Assembly (NCBI GenBank): GCA_945910715.1
Contig: CAMDZU010000095.1
Location: 1-5,843, forward strand
Source of the DNA: an uncultured Clostridia bacterium
Lineage (GTDB): Bacteria; Bacillota; Clostridia; Oscillospirales; Ruminococcaceae
DNA length: 5,843 nucleotides
Direction of reading: 5' to 3'
Positions 1-5,671 of this stretch are shown piece after piece. The translations under genes and the position numbers were made by a program. Within the stretch, counting starts at the first letter, position 1. The number at the start of each line of letters is the position of its first letter. The notes below the pieces were generated by a model that was given only the letters and a program-made list of their open reading frames with translations, did not search any database and was not told the DNA's origin.

Positions 1-364
1 AGCCCTTCATACCACGGCTTGACAGATATGTAAGCAGCTGGAAGTTGGCGATAGTGTGGTCGGTGCGGCTGCCGCCTGTGCCACCGTAAATTCTGAAAAG
101 GCGGTAGCCCATTTCAATGCCAAGCTCCACGGCCTCCGCAATATCAGTCCTGTCCTTTTCGGGCTTTAGCTTTATCACATCGGGAAAATCGGGCGTTTCT
201 CCCAGCGAATCGAAATCGCCGATAACTACATTTGGCTTAATTCCAAGACTTTCCGCATATCTGTAACCGCCGTCGGCGGCAATTACATAATCATTTTCCG
301 CAGGTCTGATGTTGTCGTTGTAAAAGCTGCCTGCGCCTATAATATAGCAAATTCCTTTATTCAT
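1..364 (-). CDS. thiN: Thiamine pyrophosphokinase, N-terminal part (cut by window edge)
   Basis: This enzyme transfers pyrophosphate from ATP to thiamine to make thiamine diphosphate in the cytoplasm. The visible 121 residues read from the ATG at 364 and contain the family's signature motifs in order: AADGG (residues 29-33), GDFDS (49-53), the acidic DRTD segment (71-74) that forms part of the metal and nucleotide site, and GGTGGSRTDHTIAN (94-107). The full protein is normally a little over 200 residues, so roughly the C-terminal 90, including most of the thiamine-binding domain, lie outside the window. The start is supported by a GAAAGG ribosome binding site at 372-377, seven bases upstream, and the N-terminus matches the usual family start. 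It begins 13 bases after the AraC-family gene on the same strand with no terminator between, so co-transcription is likely. In many Firmicutes thiN follows rpe/rsgA, so an AraC neighbour is less usual. No TPP riboswitch is visible upstream. Confidence 0.93.
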   Translation of the reverse strand, partial: MNKGICYIIGAGSFYNDNIRPAENDYVIAADGGYRYAESLGIKPNVVIGDFDSLGETPDFPDVIKLKPEKDRTDIAEAVELGIEMGYRLFRIYGGTGGSRTDHTIANFQLLTYLSSRGMKG

Positions 365-377
365 GCCGTTGCCTTTC

Positions 378-1193
378 TCAGAAATTTCCCCTGAAAACAG
401 AGGGGGAAACACGTTCGTATCTCTTGAACACACTGCCGAAATAGCTTTTGTCGGCATAGCCTACCGCCTTGCCTATTTCCGCAATGCTCATATCCGTGGT
501 TGTAAGCAGGCGCTTTGCCTCCTGGATACGCATAAGAGCAATGTATTCAAAAGGCCGCACTTGCATTTTGCTTTTGAAAACAGTGCAGAAATGCTCGGGA
601 GTTATGCCAAGGGTTTCCGCAATTTCGTCAAGAGTTATCTGCTCCTTATAGTGCTTTTCGATATATTTCAGCGCAGGAACAATCAGGGTAAGATCGCTTT
701 TCTGTGTAAGCTTGCTGTCGATTTGCTTCTGTCTGAAAAGCTCCGTTATCAGAGCGAACAGCGCAGGTGCAGCATTGAAAACAGTAAGTGCGTCCTTTGT
801 TTCAGCCTTTTCAAGCAGCCGTCTGAATATTTCGTCAATAACGAAAATATTGTTGAAATGTATGATTGCAAAGCTGTCAAGTCCCATTCTTCCGAGGGTC
901 TTATCCATACTCTCACCGACAAAGATAATCCAGCAAATTTCCCACGGCGGCTCAATTTCGCAGTATTCGTACGGAACATCAGGCATAAGCACAACAGCGT
1001 CGCCTGCTTTTATTTCATATTCAAAGCCGTTGTAAATAAGCCTTCCTACGCCGTTTTTGGCGTATAGTATCTGATAAAAGCTACTGCCGTCGTTGTGTAC
1101 AACGCTTTGCTGACGGTCGGATTTTCCTATTCCGCAAAGCACAAAGGGCAGTCCGCAAGGGTCGGTTACAATGGGGTATTCCGCAATATCCAT
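378..1193 (-). CDS. AraC-family transcriptional regulator with cupin sensor domain
   Basis: This is a 271-residue cytoplasmic DNA-binding regulator. Residues about 36-95 look like an AraC-type cupin arm and ligand pocket: a short beta-strand-rich stretch with GVGRLIYNG, an IKAGDAVVLMP turn typical of the family, then PYEY. Residues about 170-271 form the double helix-turn-helix domain: the first HTH is around ITLDEIAETLGITPEHF (186-202) and the second around MSIAEIGKAVGYADKSYF (235-252), followed by the conserved FKRYERVSPSVFR ending. The length is typical of the family. The start at 1193 has a modest AGGTG ribosome binding site (1199-1203, minus strand) five bases upstream. The gene is divergent from the aldo/keto reductase at 1302-2300 and shares a symmetric promoter region with it, so it probably controls that gene and perhaps itself. 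The sugar-sensing family suggests a small-molecule effector, but the ligand cannot be told from sequence. Confidence 0.93.
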   Translation of the reverse strand: MDIAEYPIVTDPCGLPFVLCGIGKSDRQQSVVHNDGSSFYQILYAKNGVGRLIYNGFEYEIKAGDAVVLMPDVPYEYCEIEPPWEICWIIFVGESMDKTLGRMGLDSFAIIHFNNIFVIDEIFRRLLEKAETKDALTVFNAAPALFALITELFRQKQIDSKLTQKSDLTLIVPALKYIEKHYKEQITLDEIAETLGITPEHFCTVFKSKMQVRPFEYIALMRIQEAKRLLTTTDMSIAEIGKAVGYADKSYFGSVFKRYERVSPSVFRGNF

Positions 1194-1227
1194 AAAAACA
1201 CCTGACTTAATATTTTAATACAACCTC

Positions 1228-1257
1228 ATAATAACATACGATTGACAAGACTGTCAA
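1228..1257 (-). promoter_or_regulatory. Promoter for the AraC-family gene (and probably thiN)
   Basis: Read on the minus strand, a perfect -35 box TTGACA lies at 1257-1252 and an extended -10, TGT followed by TATTAT, has its hexamer at 1233-1228, with an 18-base spacer. Transcription should start near 1221, giving a leader of about 28 bases before the ATG at 1193. The -35 box is the right arm of the inverted repeat at 1241-1258. Confidence 0.72.
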
Positions 1258-1258
1258 T
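1241..1258. promoter_or_regulatory. Perfect inverted repeat, probable operator between divergent genes
   Basis: ATTGACA (1241-1247) and its exact reverse complement TGTCAAT (1252-1258) flank a four-base spacer, AGAC. Each arm contains a TTGACA -35 hexamer facing outwards, so a protein bound here would cover the -35 regions of both divergent promoters. AraC proteins usually bind asymmetric or directly repeated sites, so the binding protein may be another dimeric regulator. The symmetry could also simply arise from two back-to-back consensus -35 boxes. Confidence 0.6.
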
Positions 1259-1271
1259 ACTGTGGTAAAAT
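1242..1271 (+). promoter_or_regulatory. Promoter for the aldo/keto reductase gene
   Basis: A perfect -35 box TTGACA (1242-1247) and an extended -10, TGG followed by TAAAAT (hexamer 1266-1271), are separated by 18 bases. The start of transcription should be near 1278, about 24 bases upstream of the ATG at 1302. This is further evidence against the in-frame ATG at 1284, which would have almost no leader and no ribosome binding site. Confidence 0.75.
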
Positions 1272-1285
1272 TAAAGCATATTTAT

Positions 1286-1292
1286 GAAAGGA
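1286..1292 (+). promoter_or_regulatory. Ribosome binding site that sets the aldo/keto reductase start
   Basis: GAAAGGA lies nine bases before the ATG at 1302. It overlaps the upstream in-frame ATG at 1284, which therefore cannot use it, so 1302 is the better start. Confidence 0.8.
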
Positions 1293-1301
1293 ATAATCAG
1301 A

Positions 1302-2300
1302 ATGTACATTGCAGATGAACACAGATACGAAAAAATGGTATATAACCGCTGCGGAAAAAGCGGTCTTAAGCTGCCTGCGGTTTCGCTTGGACTCTGGCAG
1401 AATTTCAGCTTCCTTGATAACTTCGCCAATATGGAAAATATGTGCCATACCGCATTTGATGCAGGCATAACCCACTTCGACCTTGCAAACAACTACGGTC
1501 ACCCCTATAACGGCTCTGCTGAGGAAAACTTCTGCAAGATCCTTGACAGGGGAATGAGAGCCTATCGTGACGAAATGATAATTTCAACCAAGGCAGGCTA
1601 TGAAATGTGGCCCGGTCCATACGGCGACAGAAACGGCTCAAGAAAGTATCTTTTCGCCTCTCTCGACCAGAGCCTTAAACGAATGAACCTTGATTATGTG
1701 GATGTTTTCTATCACCATATTTACGACCCCAATACTCCTCTCGAGGAAACGGCAGTGGCTCTTGACAGCCTTGTAAAGCAGGGAAAGACCCTTTATGTGG
1801 GAATATCCAATTACAACCGTGAAAAAACGTCGGAAATTCTTAAAATATTCAGAGAGCTGAGAACACCCTTTGTACTCAATCAGCCCTCCTATTCAATGAT
1901 GAACAGGTGGATTGAGGAGGACGGACTTGACGATTTCGCAGTTGATGAGGGTTTCGGACTTGCAGTATTTTCTCCTCTTTATCAGGGTATTCTTACTGAC
2001 AAATATCTTGACGGCGTTAAGCCCGACGGCAGGAAAAAGGTGAGAAACTGGGTTGACGGAATGGTAAGCGAAAGGACCGTTGAAAAGGTAAACAAGCTTA
2101 ATGAAATTGCCAAAGGCAGAGGTCAGAAGCTATCACAGATGGCGCTTTCGTGGGTGCTTCGCAACGGCAAGGTAACAACCGTTCTTATCGGCGCAAGCAG
2201 ACCCGAACAGATACTTGAAAATGTAAAGTGCGTAGAAAAAATGAGCTTTACCGACGACGAGCTTAACGCAATTGAAAAAATACTTGCGGTATCGCCCTGA
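1302..2300 (+). CDS. gpr: Aldo/keto reductase, L-glyceraldehyde 3-phosphate reductase type (YghZ/Gpr-like)
   Basis: A 332-residue cytoplasmic NADPH-dependent oxidoreductase with a TIM-barrel fold. It resembles Escherichia coli YghZ closely along its length, with shared blocks such as CGKSGLKLPAVSLGLW (17-32), GITHFDLANNYG (55-66), IISTKAGYEMWPGPYG (93-108), SRKYLFASLDQSLKRM (113-128 region) and LIGASRPEQILENV (285-298). YghZ reduces L-glyceraldehyde 3-phosphate and also methylglyoxal, so a detoxification role is likely. The catalytic tetrad of the superfamily is present: Asp60, Tyr65, Lys97 and His129. The GASR segment near 287-290 contacts the adenosine 2'-phosphate of NADPH in this family. 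The length is close to the 346 residues of YghZ. The start at 1302 is chosen from its ribosome binding site and because the N-terminus then aligns with YghZ; an in-frame ATG at 1284 would add six residues. The gene is divergent from the AraC-family gene, which probably regulates it. No convincing intrinsic terminator follows. The exact substrate in this organism is inferred. Confidence 0.93.
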   Translation: MYIADEHRYEKMVYNRCGKSGLKLPAVSLGLWQNFSFLDNFANMENMCHTAFDAGITHFDLANNYGHPYNGSAEENFCKILDRGMRAYRDEMIISTKAGYEMWPGPYGDRNGSRKYLFASLDQSLKRMNLDYVDVFYHHIYDPNTPLEETAVALDSLVKQGKTLYVGISNYNREKTSEILKIFRELRTPFVLNQPSYSMMNRWIEEDGLDDFAVDEGFGLAVFSPLYQGILTDKYLDGVKPDGRKKVRNWVDGMVSERTVEKVNKLNEIAKGRGQKLSQMALSWVLRNGKVTTVLIGASRPEQILENVKCVEKMSFTDDELNAIEKILAVSP

Positions 2301-2315
2301 GGCTGTTTTGGAAAA

Positions 2316-2348
2316 CAATGAATTATTATTGATTTTTAATAATTATTG
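2316..2348. repeat. AT-rich inverted repeat upstream of the membrane-protein operon
   Basis: The arms AATTATTA (2321-2328) and TAATAATT (2337-2344) are exact complements around an eight-base loop. They extend outwards by CAAT (2316-2319) and ATTG (2345-2348) if G2320 is bulged. The hairpin would be almost all A-T pairs with no T-run of its own, so it would make a weak terminator for the aldo/keto reductase. It surrounds the -35 box of the next promoter and could be a regulatory site, but AT-rich DNA forms such repeats by chance. Confidence 0.35.
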
Positions 2349-2357
2349 TGCTATAAT
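2329..2357 (+). promoter_or_regulatory. Extended -10 promoter for the membrane protein/chemoreceptor operon
   Basis: A perfect extended -10, TGC followed by TATAAT (2349-2357), is preceded by a 17-base spacer and a moderate -35 box, TTGATT (2329-2334). Transcription should begin near 2364, leaving a leader of about 33 bases that is too short for a riboswitch. The elements fit the vegetative sigma-A type rather than sigma-D, the usual flagellar and chemotaxis sigma factor. Confidence 0.75.
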
Positions 2358-2381
2358 ACTTTAGTGTAATATAGTATTGCT

Positions 2382-2386
2382 AAGGA
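2382..2386 (+). promoter_or_regulatory. Ribosome binding site that sets the membrane-protein start
   Basis: AAGGA lies ten bases before the ATG at 2397. The alternative in-frame GTG at 2388 is only one base away from it, too close to be used. Confidence 0.75.
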
Positions 2387-2396
2387 CGTGATTATT

Positions 2397-3155
2397 ATGA
2401 CAAAAAATAAGGCAGAGGACGCAAAAATGATTTTTTTGCTGCTGTATTTTCTCATACTTTCCATTGAGAGAGTAATCAGTCTTGTGACTGTGTTTACTGG
2501 AGATTTCAGCAGCTATGATTTTCTCGATTGGTATATGACCGTACTTACGGTTTGCTCAATTGTTGGCGCTTATGCTTTTGTTATTGCAAAATGCAGATTT
2601 AACGTAAAGCATTATGACAACGGAAAGGTTTCCGCCGCTCCTGTGGCTGCAAGGGACGTTTTCGGCAATCTCGCAATTGCAGCTGGAATACTGCTTCTGG
2701 GCGGTATGGTACATACGGAGGGAACAATTCCGCCGATACAGTTTGCGTCATACGGAATGATTCTTGTTTCAATGGCAATTCATACCGCAATGAGCGTAAA
2801 GCAAGGCGGAAAGGGTCTGATTAAGTGGCTTTCCTTCGCATATATCGTGGCTTTTTCAATGGCGATCCCCGTTGTTTATCATACGGCAATCGAACTTGCG
2901 TGGCTGTTCGTCCCTGTTGAAATTATCGTTTCGGCAGGAATGGTCGTACTTTTTACCGTAATGCTGAGAGGCTTTTACCTGGGGGACGGGGAATACAAAT
3001 TCAGTCCCTTGCCGTTTGCGGCGGCAGTAATAGGCGACGCAGCGGTGCTTGCATTAAGGTGGAGCGAGGAAATCAATTTCTTTGTGGCTATTTTCATTTG
3101 CGTAACCATTGTACTGTTTATTGCAGGAAAAGCGGTTTCAATGAAAAAGGAATAA
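2397..3155 (+). CDS. Multi-pass membrane protein of unknown function, about eight segments
   Basis: I do not recognise this 252-residue protein. It is almost entirely hydrophobic, with about eight likely membrane helices near residues 11-32, 45-65, 86-105, 115-134, 143-161, 165-190, 205-221 and 227-246. Both ends are short and charged (MTKNKAEDAK and SMKKE), which fits both ends being in the cytoplasm. The only sizeable polar loop is at about 66-85, between helices 2 and 3, and is rich in basic residues, as expected for a cytoplasmic loop. There is no cleavable signal peptide, no soluble domain and no familiar transporter motif. Charged or polar residues inside helices (Glu24 and Arg25, His129, Glu166, Asp214) could bind a ligand or ion. 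The next gene, a chemoreceptor, starts 25 bases after the stop with no terminator or promoter between, so the two are almost certainly one operon. A role as a membrane partner or sensor for that receptor is inference from gene order only. The start is set by AAGGA at 2382-2386. Confidence 0.85.
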   Translation: MTKNKAEDAKMIFLLLYFLILSIERVISLVTVFTGDFSSYDFLDWYMTVLTVCSIVGAYAFVIAKCRFNVKHYDNGKVSAAPVAARDVFGNLAIAAGILLLGGMVHTEGTIPPIQFASYGMILVSMAIHTAMSVKQGGKGLIKWLSFAYIVAFSMAIPVVYHTAIELAWLFVPVEIIVSAGMVVLFTVMLRGFYLGDGEYKFSPLPFAAAVIGDAAVLALRWSEEINFFVAIFICVTIVLFIAGKAVSMKKE

Positions 3156-3180
3156 TAAGTGACAGAAAAGGAGAGGGAAA

Positions 3181-4671
3181 ATGGGTCTTTTAAAGGAAAA
3201 TGAACGCAGCGCAGAAAAGGCTGCTGCAAAGGTAATGGCGATTACGGCGGCAATATTCGTATTGGTGCCCATACTTGACATTGTTGGAATATTTGTTGTT
3301 GATCTCATCACGATTTTTATTGCATTCATAGTGGGCTCTGTATTTCTGCTTATACCCACAATTATAGTCAGAGTTGCAAAGGCAACGGGGAACTGGGTGA
3401 AATATGTTATTGTAACCTGTTCGATTATGTTTACAATGGTGCTTACGATAACTCTTTCGTTCCACGCAGTACTGTTGTTTGTATATCCGATAGGTATTGC
3501 AAGCCTTTTCTTCTCAAGCAAGCTTAATATTTTCGCTACTATTGTAACTATAATCAGCGTTTCGCTGGGACAGTATATCTGTTATGTGCTGGAGCTTGTA
3601 AAGGACGATAACTTTACTGATATGAAAAGGCTTATCCTTTTCGGTATTCTGCCCCGTGCAATCATTCTTGTGGCAGTCAGCGCTATTTTTACAATGCTCT
3701 GTAAGCGCACCTCCTCAATGCTGAGCACTCTTATGGGCGCAGAGCAGCAGCAGATGATGCGTGAAAAATCCCTTGAGGTGTCCCACAAGCTGCTTAATAC
3801 GGTAACGGAGCTTGATACAATCGCACGCTCATCCGCACAGGCAAACCGCAGCATTTCCAACGAATCCGCAAACGTGCTCCGCGACAGCGATGCAAATTTC
3901 CACCACATAAAATCCGTTGAGGATAATATGACTGAAATTTCCGCAAGTCTTGTTAACCTTTCCGATATGAGCAACAAAATTTCGGAGCTTACGGACAAGG
4001 CGGACGAAATCACAGCCGAGAATAACGAAAAAATAGCCCTCGCTTCACGTTCAATGGACGAGATAAACAAGGGAAGCGACGAAAGCAGAGCCATAATTTC
4101 AAGACTCAACGAGCAGTCCGCACAGATTGTTGACATTGTAAAGGTAATCACAAACATTTCTTCACAGACAAACATTCTTGCTATAAACGCTTCAATCGAA
4201 GCGCAGCGTGCAGGGGAGGCAGGCAGAAGCTTTGCGGTAGTTGCAGGGGAGATAAAGAACCTTTCCGAAAAGACAAACTCAGCCGCTGAGCAGATAAGCG
4301 ACATTATCGAGCAGGTAATCGGCAATATTTCCGGCACGGTAAAGGCGATTGAAAAGAGCTCGCAGCTTACTCATCAGGGACTTTCAAGCATGGAGGAAAT
4401 GAAGCGTTCCGCACAGCTTTTAAGCGAGGCCAACAGCGAAATTTCACGCAATATTGCTGAAATGAACAGAGTTATCGGAGCAGTTACCGCCAACGGCAGC
4501 ACCGTTTCCAACGAAATCGTCAGCGTAAGCAAGAACATTGAAAGCAACTGCGGCGCAGTTCAGCAGGTTGCGGACGCAATCCGTGAAAACAGCGCAGGAA
4601 CGGAAAAGCTCGGCGATATGGTAAACGACATCAAGATAATGGCGGAAGAAATCGAGCAGCTTACCCAGTAA
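3181..4671 (+). CDS. Methyl-accepting chemotaxis protein with six-helix membrane sensor region
   Basis: A 496-residue chemoreceptor that would signal through CheA and CheW to the flagellar motor. The N-terminal third has six likely membrane helices (about 18-38, 42-63, 73-92, 95-112, 115-138 and 151-174) joined by short loops. It therefore lacks the usual extracytoplasmic ligand domain between two helices. Residues about 175-496 are a long coiled-coil hairpin. Its tip is highly conserved: [19 protein letters not shown] (328-346), then [18 protein letters not shown] (349-366). About 150 residues follow the tip, close to the 22-heptad arm expected of the 44-heptad class common in Firmicutes; this is a length estimate. 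No HAMP domain is obvious after helix 6, and the C-terminus (EEIEQLTQ) has no NWETF-type tether for CheR or CheB. The start has a strong AAAAGGAG site at 3166-3173, seven bases upstream. It is the second gene of an operon with the eight-helix protein, and a terminator follows. The stimulus is unknown and is probably sensed within or at the membrane. Confidence 0.93.
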   Translation: MGLLKENERSAEKAAAKVMAITAAIFVLVPILDIVGIFVVDLITIFIAFIVGSVFLLIPTIIVRVAKATGNWVKYVIVTCSIMFTMVLTITLSFHAVLLFVYPIGIASLFFSSKLNIFATIVTIISVSLGQYICYVLELVKDDNFTDMKRLILFGILPRAIILVAVSAIFTMLCKRTSSMLSTLMGAEQQQMMREKSLEVSHKLLNTVTELDTIARSSAQANRSISNESANVLRDSDANFHHIKSVEDNMTEISASLVNLSDMSNKISELTDKADEITAENNEKIALASRSMDEINKGSDESRAIISRLNEQSAQIVDIVKVITNISSQTNILAINASIEAQRAGEAGRSFAVVAGEIKNLSEKTNSAAEQISDIIEQVIGNISGTVKAIEKSSQLTHQGLSSMEEMKRSAQLLSEANSEISRNIAEMNRVIGAVTANGSTVSNEIVSVSKNIESNCGAVQQVADAIRENSAGTEKLGDMVNDIKIMAEEIEQLTQ

Positions 4672-4686
4672 AATTATACATAAAAA

Positions 4687-4733
4687 TCCCCTTGACATAG
4701 CTGTAACGGCCTATGCCAAGGGGAATATTTTTT
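4687..4733. terminator. Bidirectional intrinsic terminator between convergent genes
   Basis: The arms at 4687-4700 (TCCCCTTGACATAG) and 4711-4724 (CTATGCCAAGGGGA) pair at 13 of 14 positions, with one A-C mismatch and a ten-base loop. On the plus strand a six-T run follows (4728-4733). On the minus strand five Ts follow directly (complement of 4682-4686). It lies 15 bases after the chemoreceptor stop and just past the end of the convergent DUF4380-like gene, so it can serve both. Confidence 0.9.
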
Positions 4734-4736
4734 CAA

Positions 4737-5669
4737 TTATTTTAAATATGTATCAACGAATTTTTCAATTTCCTCATCGTTTCTGCAATCGAAATTATCA
4801 TCGCAGGGGAACAGTTCCCAGACCTCATCGTGAATTGCTGTATCGCCGGGATTTAAGCTTTCAAGCTTTCCCAGAGTTTCAATTTCAACGATAAACTGAT
4901 TGGTAAAGGTTTCAAAGTTTACGTCAAAATCGGGATAAACTGCGTTTTCGTCGAAAACAAAGCTTTTCCTGAAGGCCTGTCCCTTGTTGACGTAAGCGCA
5001 CCAGCCGTCCTCGTTGTTTATGCCAACCTTGAAGGAGCGCTCCTTGTCTGTCTGACGGAGGGTCATATATTTGTTGCTCATATAAAAGCGGTCGTCGTTG
5101 ACGTCGGTGTATTCCCAGATAACCATACGGCGGTTGGAAAGCAGTCCCGTCTGCTTGCGGCATTGCGGGATTATCTCAACGCCGCCCTTTTCCGCAACAG
5201 TCATTGCCCAGGGCGCAAGCTTAAGCTCTCTGTCGGAAATGTTGGTTATTTTATGAGTAACGGTTACCTTTGAGCTGCTGTCCTCAATCTTTACAATCAT
5301 AACGTGTTGTTCGCCAACCTTTGTGCGGGGCAGGGGGCGAAGCTCAACGGTATTGCCCGAAATCTCGTATGCAACAGGGGAATTGTCGGGGGTGTAGCTG
5401 TCGGGCCAGCTTTCGGGGCTGGACCAAAGCCTGTGACCGCCGTAAATATACCAGTTTTCCTTAGTGTCAAAGAACTTGTGAAGCTCCTCGGAGTCACGGA
5501 CGGTACTGCGCTCAATATCCTCGTTGAACACGTTTTCCTTGCCGTTAAGGGAGTAGTAAATTACTCTCGGCCCAACGTCAACGGTTATCAGCAGAGTGAC
5601 AACGCCGTTGTCGATTTTTAAGCACTTGCCGAAATTCTTGTAGTTGATTTCACTGAATTTAACGCTCAT
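4737..5669 (-). CDS. DUF4380-like protein, predicted galactose-mutarotase-type fold
   Basis: A 310-residue soluble protein without signal peptide or membrane segment. Its sequence looks like the DUF4380 family, related to the aldose-epimerase (galactose mutarotase) beta-sandwich superfamily. Supporting motifs are DVGPRVIYYS (31-40), a YGGHRLWSSPE block with His79 and Trp82 (76-86), TPDNSPV (93-99), APWAMT (152-157) and a late strand VEIETLGKLESLNPG (261-275), a pattern seen near the end of such proteins. The superfamily binds or epimerises sugars, but this family has no established reaction as far as I know, so a carbohydrate role is inferred. Two starts are possible. The ATG at 5669 sits nine bases after AAGGA (5679-5683), the spacing seen for other genes here, and is preferred. 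The ATG at 5675 would add two residues and overlap the upstream stop as ATGA, but is only three bases from the AAGGA. Either way it is coupled to the upstream gene. It ends at the shared terminator. Confidence 0.85.
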   Translation of the reverse strand: MSVKFSEINYKNFGKCLKIDNGVVTLLITVDVGPRVIYYSLNGKENVFNEDIERSTVRDSEELHKFFDTKENWYIYGGHRLWSSPESWPDSYTPDNSPVAYEISGNTVELRPLPRTKVGEQHVMIVKIEDSSSKVTVTHKITNISDRELKLAPWAMTVAEKGGVEIIPQCRKQTGLLSNRRMVIWEYTDVNDDRFYMSNKYMTLRQTDKERSFKVGINNEDGWCAYVNKGQAFRKSFVFDENAVYPDFDVNFETFTNQFIVEIETLGKLESLNPGDTAIHDEVWELFPCDDNFDCRNDEEIEKFVDTYLK

Positions 5670-5671
5670 AA

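Noticed and set aside
365..377. A TPP riboswitch controlling thiN
   Set aside because: The gap before thiN is only 13 bases and no thi-box sequence is visible in or near it; thiN appears to be read from the AraC-family transcript.
363..1067. A 234-codon plus-strand open frame opposite the AraC-family gene
   Set aside because: It lies antisense to a clear AraC-family protein with cupin and double HTH motifs, and its own translation shows no recognisable domain. It is a shadow of the real gene.
1284..1301. Upstream ATG at 1284 as the aldo/keto reductase start
   Set aside because: It would lie only about six bases after the predicted transcript start, has no ribosome binding site, and overlaps the site that serves the ATG at 1302.
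2388..2396. GTG at 2388 as the start of the eight-helix membrane protein
   Set aside because: It is one base from the AAGGA site, too close for initiation, whereas the ATG at 2397 has a ten-base spacing.
2301..2396. A small RNA gene or riboswitch between the aldo/keto reductase and the membrane protein
   Set aside because: The predicted leader is only about 33 bases, and the rest of the gap is promoter and AT-rich repeat without a stable GC-containing fold.
3582..4337. A 251-codon minus-strand open frame opposite the chemoreceptor
   Set aside because: The translation is serine- and alanine-rich without domain structure, as expected from the complement of a coiled-coil gene. The plus strand encodes a conserved chemoreceptor hairpin.
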